The notes below the pieces were generated by a model, which saw only the letters and a list, made by a program, of their open reading frames with translations, ran no database searches and was not told the DNA's origin. From CAIYPG01 sp903864555 (GTDB lineage Bacteria; Pseudomonadota; Gammaproteobacteria; Burkholderiales; SG8-39): a DNA stretch of 64,000 bases. Made by a program: the position numbers and the translations under genes. The stretch covers positions 13,522 to 77,521 of the forward strand of contig CANJJT010000009.1 of the NCBI GenBank assembly GCA_947474715.1, read 5' to 3'. Every line of letters begins with the position of its first letter. Positions within the stretch are counted from its first letter, which is position 1. Below, one piece after another: positions 60,114-64,000 of the stretch.

Positions 60114-61109
60114 TCAATCAGCCTTGGCACCTGACTCACGCACCACTTTCGCCCACTTTACGACCTCCGCCTTAATGTAATCGGAGAACTGCGTCGGTGT
60201 GCTGCTCAGGGGGTCTAAACCCAGCGTCTGATAGCGATCCAGCACATCCCGCTGCTGGTTGGCGCGCTCGATCTCAGCATTGATCTTGTTGACAATGGGC
60301 ATGGGCGTCCCGGGTGAGGTCAGCAACCCATACCATGTGATGGCCTCGTAACCCGGCACGCCGCCCTGTGCAAGGGTTGGCAGATCGGGGGCCAGTGGCG
60401 TGCGCTGGGCGCTGGTGACACCGATGATCTTCAGCTTGCCGCTGCGCACGTGCGGCAAGCCGGAGGGCAGGCTGCTCGCCAGCAGTTGCAACTGCCCGCT
60501 GAGCGAGGCAACCGTCGATGCCCCGCTGCCGTTGTACGGCACATGCGTCAACTGTATGCCGGTCATCGATGCAAACAGCACGGTTGCCAAATGGGCTGTC
60601 GTGCCGGTTCCGGGCGAACCATAGGTCACTTGCCCGGGTTTGGCCCTGGCGAATGCAATCAGCTCCTGCACCGAATTGATCGGCACCGATGGATGCGCGA
60701 TGATCATGCTGGGGGTGCCAGCCACCAGGCTGATTGCCGTGACATCCTTCACCGGATCGTAGGCAAGCTTTTCATACAGGCTGACGCTGATGGCATGCCC
60801 CGAGGAGACCATGATCAGCAGATAGCCGTTCGGCGTGGCCTTGGCGACTTGCTCGGTGGCGATGTTGCCGCCCGCCCCGGGGCGGTTCTCCACAATCACG
60901 CTCTGGCCCCAGGCATTGCCGAACTTCTGCGCCATCAGGCGCGCGGTGATGTCTACACCACCGCCCGGAGCATAGCCGACCAGGATCCGTACCGTCCTGT
61001 TGGGGTAGTTGAGCGAAGAATCCACTTGAGCCAAAGCTGCACCGGATGCCGCCATTCCGCACAGCGCGAGCGATAGGGCAATGCTGCTTGTCTTGCAGGC
61101 CATGGTCAT
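60114..61109 (-). CDS. Bug/TctC-type tripartite tricarboxylate receptor
   Basis: Periplasmic receptor of 331 residues with AAAGGAAA upstream of ATG 61109 and signal peptide ending GAALAQ. Bug blocks: YPNRTVRILVGYAPGGGVDI, VENRPGAGGNIATEQVAKA, TPNGYLLIMVSSG, YDPVKDVTAIS and LTHVPYNGSGASTVASLSG. It is first in the operon with the LeuC/LeuD-like subunits, so its ligand is probably their substrate or a precursor, a hydroxy di- or tricarboxylate. Confidence 0.9.
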   Translation of the reverse strand: MTMACKTSSIALSLALCGMAASGAALAQVDSSLNYPNRTVRILVGYAPGGGVDITARLMAQKFGNAWGQSVIVENRPGAGGNIATEQVAKATPNGYLLIMVSSGHAISVSLYEKLAYDPVKDVTAISLVAGTPSMIIAHPSVPINSVQELIAFARAKPGQVTYGSPGTGTTAHLATVLFASMTGIQLTHVPYNGSGASTVASLSGQLQLLASSLPSGLPHVRSGKLKIIGVTSAQRTPLAPDLPTLAQGGVPGYEAITWYGLLTSPGTPMPIVNKINAEIERANQQRDVLDRYQTLGLDPLSSTPTQFSDYIKAEVVKWAKVVRESGAKAD

Positions 61110-61320
61110 TGCTGTTTCCTTTGCCAGATAGAGCTCCAAATGCGAGAACGTCGGATCAGCGATAGGAAAAACGATCCCGCTCCTTTGCCCGAGCAACCGC
61201 CTGTCGCCGATTGCATCGCCTCAACGTCGAACCTGCAGCATCGAGTTCGCGAATAGTTTGCCCCCATGCCGCACGATTGGCAATCGCGGCGACATCGCGG
61301 TGAATCCCATACCCCGCCCC

Positions 61321-62410
61321 CCGCAATGGCGTGCAAGTGCCGAGCAAGGCCTTTGCTGAGGTGGTGGAGCACGAAACTGGCACGCCCTGGATAACGGCGG
61401 AACCGTTGAAAGCGATGATCGACCAGAAGGCCGATATCGGCGTGCTCGATAGCCGCAGCTACGCGAAACGCCACACCAACAACATCCCCACCGCCATCAG
61501 TGTGCCGGGGCAGAGCTGGTATATCCCTTTGCCAATCTGCTGCCCTCGAACAGGACGATGCTGCTGAACTGCTGCGAGTGCACGCGCAACGCCTTCGGCG
61601 CGCAATCGCTGATCAATGTCAGCGTGCCTAACCGGGTGGCGTCACTGAAGAACGGCACCCCGGTCCGGGCGCCGGCCGGGTATCCGGTGCTGAAGGGCTA
61701 GACGACCCGCGCGCGCGGTGTCGGCAGCCAGCTGGTGCAGGATACCGAGCGCCATGCCGCCACTTGGCGCGCGGGCTTGGTTCTGGTCGATTACGACGGC
61801 GTGCGCGCGGTGGTGGCCGCGCACTGGCTGAAGCAGATGGGCTGAAAGGTCGCAGAGCTGACTCTTGACATTAAAGTGCTCTGCACACAGACCGGCCCCT
61901 GAGTGCCGCAGGTGCCGGGGCGGGCAGGCGTCACCCCGTCGTTGATCACGACCACATCCTTCCAGCAGCGCCTGCAGTCAGACAGAGTCACCATGATTGA
62001 CGTGGATTGGAGCCGCGACTACTACACCGGGCATATTCCCGGTGCGTGGTATGGCATCCGCACGCGGCTCGACACCTTCCTGCCGCAACTGCCGGCTGCG
62101 GATGCGCTGATGTTCACCCCGGGCGCCGGAGTGCTGGCACAGCTGGCTGCCGATTACGCAAAGTCACTGACCAAAGCGCAGGCGTTCGCACACGATGGCG
62201 GCACCGCGGTCTGGCGCCCGGCTGGCCTGCCCCTGGAACAGGGTGCCACGCGCATGGCCACGCCCGCTGAAGACCTGCGCCTGCGCGCGCGAGCAATCCG
62301 ACGACACCACCAAAGCCATGCAGGACGATATGGCCTGGAAGGGCGAAATGGTCAACCCGATGGCCACCGATGATGACCGGCTATTCAGCAAAAGAATGGA
62401 TTCACCCTGA
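61321..62410 (+). pseudogene. Decayed multi-rhodanese-domain sulfurtransferase
   Basis: One frame (from 61321) reads VQVPSKAFAEVVEHETGTP, then LKAMIDQKADIGVLDSRSYA and NNIPTAISVPGQSW. After a frameshift near 61515 the next frame reads MLLNCCECTRNAFGAQSLIN, VPNRVASLKNG, and so on to MIDVDWSRDYYTGHIPGAW and DTFLPQLPAADALMFTPGAG. These are blocks of proteins with several rhodanese domains (the catalytic loop would be NCCECTRN). Three in-frame stops (TAG 61699, TGA 61843, TGA 61900) and another frameshift near 62290 (then DDTTKAMQDDMAWKGEMV) show it is dead. Each stop falls where such proteins have Trp. Confidence 0.85.
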
Positions 62411-62414
62411 TTTT

Positions 62415-63218
62415 TCACCAGCCGCCAAAGGACAGCCCGCCGTTGACGCTGATGGTCTGCCCGGTCACCTGCGAGGCTTCGTTCGAGGCGAGAAAGGCGG
62501 CCACCCGCGCGACTTCGGTGGCCGAGGGCGCCGCGCCAAAGGGGAAGCGCGACAGGGCCTTGGAGAAGATCGCCTTGGCGTGGCTGGGCTTGTTGAGGTT
62601 CTCCTCGTAGCGTGTGGTGTCCGATGTCAGTGTCAGCGCCACGCAGTTGACGCGGATTTTCCAGCGGGAAAACTCCTTGGCCAGAGTCTTGGTCATGAGG
62701 ATCACCGCCGCGCCGGAAGCCCCGATCAGGGCCTCCCCTGGAGTCGGGAAACGCGCCGCATCGGTGGCCACCAGCACAATGGCGCCGCTGCTCCTCGCGC
62801 GCATGCCCGGCAGTACCGCGTGCATGGGATAGATGCGTGGCAGGACACGGCCTTCAATGGCCTTCATCATGTCCTCCGGCTTGTAGTCATGAAACAGGGT
62901 GGGGCCCGGCCGCGTGCTGCCGCCGCTGGTGACCAGGATGTCGATGCCGCCCAGGCGCTGCTCCACGGCGGCCACCACCCGCGCGATCTCGTCGTACTTC
63001 GAAGCATCGCCCGCCTCGAAGATGGCCTTGTGGCCGGCATCCTCGAACCGCTTCAGGGCCTGCTGCCCCGCGTCAGCGTCCCGTCCGTTCAATGCAATGG
63101 TGGCGCCACGGCCCGCCAGCTCTTCGGCCACACGATATCCTACGCTCGAGGAGGAGCCGGTGATCAGCGCCACCTTTCCCTTCAGTGAACGCGCGTCCAT
63201 CGGTGTCTCTGTTGTCAT
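62415..63218 (-). CDS. Atypical short-chain dehydrogenase/reductase (YxxxK lost)
   Basis: Rossmann-fold SDR of 267 residues with AAAGGAGA before ATG 63218. The coenzyme motif TGSSSSVG (20-27), NGRDADAG and the C-terminal NEASQVTGQTISVNGGL are standard. The catalytic Tyr-x-x-x-Lys is replaced by Ile165 and Gly169 in ALIGASGAAVILMTKTLAKE, and the catalytic Ser region is VATDAARF. Ordinary oxidoreductase chemistry is therefore unlikely; binding, regulatory or decarboxylase/lyase-like roles are possible. The gene itself is intact with good codon use. It is flanked by pseudogenes on both sides. Confidence 0.85.
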   Translation of the reverse strand: MTTETPMDARSLKGKVALITGSSSSVGYRVAEELAGRGATIALNGRDADAGQQALKRFEDAGHKAIFEAGDASKYDEIARVVAAVEQRLGGIDILVTSGGSTRPGPTLFHDYKPEDMMKAIEGRVLPRIYPMHAVLPGMRARSSGAIVLVATDAARFPTPGEALIGASGAAVILMTKTLAKEFSRWKIRVNCVALTLTSDTTRYEENLNKPSHAKAIFSKALSRFPFGAAPSATEVARVAAFLASNEASQVTGQTISVNGGLSFGGW

Positions 63219-63296
63219 AAGGATTCTCCTTTGTCTGTGTTATTGCCGTGAAGCGCCCGGCAGCCCGTTTCAGTTCAACCCGATCTTCCCGCCTCA

Positions 63297-63533
63297 TCAC
63301 CCTGCAGCGGCACTCACTTCGATCACCGTGCGCTGCAACAGCTCGATGCCCCCCGGCTCGATTGTGACGGGCTCCTTGGGCCCCATCGCGCCGCACCGGT
63401 GCAGTTCGGCCACCGCCACATCGATGTCATCCTCACGCAGGCCGATGTGGTCCAGTCCGATGCAGGGTGTGGCCGGCGCCAAGGGAGGCAGCACATCCGC
63501 CGATGTTTCGGCAATCCCCGATGGCTACCTCAA
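63297..63533 (-). pseudogene. Truncated VOC/glyoxalase gene
   Basis: The minus-strand frame reads CIGLDHIGLREDDIDVAVAE, LHRCGAMGPKEPVTI, EPGGIELLQRTVIEV and a stop. It has the start of a VOC half-domain (DHIGLRxDDIDxAVAEL) and its end (GIELLQR) but is too short, with an internal loss. Its 5' end runs into an IS21-like terminal sequence (63520-63590), which probably disrupted it. Confidence 0.5.
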
Positions 63534-63595
63534 ATTCCTCCACCCGTGGCCAGGTCAAACTCCTCCACCCCTGGCAGCGGGACGTGGGAACTTTA
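63520..63595. mobile_element. IS21-family-like terminal sequence (remnant)
   Basis: On the plus strand, GGCTACCTCAAATTCCTCC then ACCCGTGGCCAGG and TCAAACTCCTCCACCCCTGG form two near-direct repeats (TCAAA-TTCCTCCACCC and TCAAA-CTCCTCCACCCC) about 25 bases apart. Multiple terminal repeats of this kind, with CAAATTCC-CCACC cores, are characteristic of IS21-family ends. No istA or istB gene is present, so only an end is left. The remaining sequence up to 63774 has no recognisable gene. Confidence 0.5.
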
Positions 63596-63774
63596 TTCGG
63601 TTGAGTCGTGCCTGGCAATGTGAATCGGTGAGAGAGCCTTTGAGCTTTGAGCCTTTGAGATGCGGCAGCAACCAGCCCGTCAGCATCCGGCTGATACACT
63701 TTGCACCAAATATTCAAGCCCCAGCCTGACACGCGGCAAGTGGCGCAGGCAGCATTCATGAGGAGGAAAAATCG

Positions 63775-64000
63775 ATGAGCAAAGCACGACGCATCGCCCT
63801 GGCCGCGCTGGGCAGCATGACCACCATTGCCACACTGGCCAGCCCGGCCGCCTGGGCCCAGGGCAGCACCGCCGCGTTTCCGAACCGCGCCATCCGCGTC
63901 ATCGTCAACTATCCGCCGGGCGGCCCCACCGACCTCACCGCCCGCACCATCGCGCCAAAGATGGGCGAACTGCTGGGCCAGCAGGTGATTGTCGACAATC
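63775..64000 (+). CDS. Bug/TctC-type tripartite tricarboxylate receptor (partial, runs off right edge)
   Basis: N-terminal 75 residues of a further Bug receptor, with AGGAGGAAAAA before ATG 63775. The signal peptide ends PAAWAQG; then FPNRAIRVIVNYPPGGPTDL, TARTIAPKMGELLGQQVIVD. The rest lies beyond base 64000. It faces away from the SDR gene and the broken VOC gene. Confidence 0.9.
   Translation, partial: MSKARRIALAALGSMTTIATLASPAAWAQGSTAAFPNRAIRVIVNYPPGGPTDLTARTIAPKMGELLGQQVIVDN

Noticed and set aside
61106..61474. Minus-strand frames opposite the start of the rhodanese pseudogene
   Set aside because: No recognised domain and no ribosome site; explained as antisense of decayed sequence.

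Overview
The window looks like a catabolic/accessory segment of a high-GC betaproteobacterium, most likely Burkholderiales (Bordetella/Achromobacter/Cupriavidus-like). The reasons are GC-rich third codon positions, at least ten Bug/TctC-type (tripartite tricarboxylate) receptors, several CaiB/BaiF CoA-transferases, MmgE/PrpD proteins and N-acyl-D-amino-acid deacylases. No rRNA, tRNA or CRISPR array was seen. The taxon is inferred; no marker gene is present.

Layout. (1) 1-6330, minus: a seven-gene unit with three NitT/TauT-type receptors, a cytosine-deaminase-like amidohydrolase, a RutB/biuret-hydrolase-like cysteine hydrolase, a VOC protein and an isopenicillin-N-synthase-type oxygenase, divergent from a LysR regulator at 6622 with a T-N11-A site between. 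(2) 7556-14324, minus: deacylase, beta-propeller lactonase-like protein, Bug receptor, double CoA-transferase and VOC protein. (3) 14621-18919: nudC, a small membrane protein, an alpha/beta hydrolase, a LexA-boxed small Cys-rich ORF and an MFS carrier. (4) 19017-24876, minus: an hsdS-like remnant, then Bug, TauD-type oxygenase, Bug, PrpD-like, CoA-transferase. (5) 24946-30288: an UPF0016/GDT1 Mn exporter behind a yybP-ykoY-type riboswitch, a secreted hydrolase, an MFS carrier, an SRPBCC protein, and an enoyl-CoA hydratase plus hydrolase pair. (6) 30380-44584: Bug-GntR-Bug with an ADP-forming acyl-CoA synthetase; CoA-transferase and MaoC-type dehydratase; divergently PrpD-like, acyl-CoA dehydrogenase, Bug, a HAD nucleotidase-like protein and a second deacylase ending in a strong terminator. 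(7) 44694-51725: enoyl-CoA hydratase and a two-gene acyl-CoA dehydrogenase, divergent from Bug, Ldh2-type dehydrogenase and CoA-transferase. (8) 52406-64000: flavin monooxygenase and Bug, thiol dioxygenase, threonine deaminase, a graveyard of receptor fragments, LeuCD-like isomerase and Bug, a decayed rhodanese gene, an atypical SDR, a broken VOC gene beside an IS21-like end, and a Bug gene running off the right edge.

How it fits together. Most clusters follow one plan: one or more periplasmic receptors plus a few enzymes that activate an acid to its CoA thioester (CoA-transferase or ligase), dehydrogenate or hydrate it, or open and deacylate it beforehand. No transporter membrane subunit (TctA/TctB or ABC permease/ATPase) is encoded in 64 kb, so the receptors must work with components elsewhere or act as sensors.

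Non-coding structure includes two repeat families. One is a roughly 55-base two-hairpin unit occurring in inverted pairs at 45471-45598, 51890-52146 and 54829-55064, whose inner stem differs between copies yet stays self-complementary. The other is a roughly 85-base two-hairpin unit whose copies at 35359 and 37951 flank the CoA-transferase/MaoC pair in opposite orientation.
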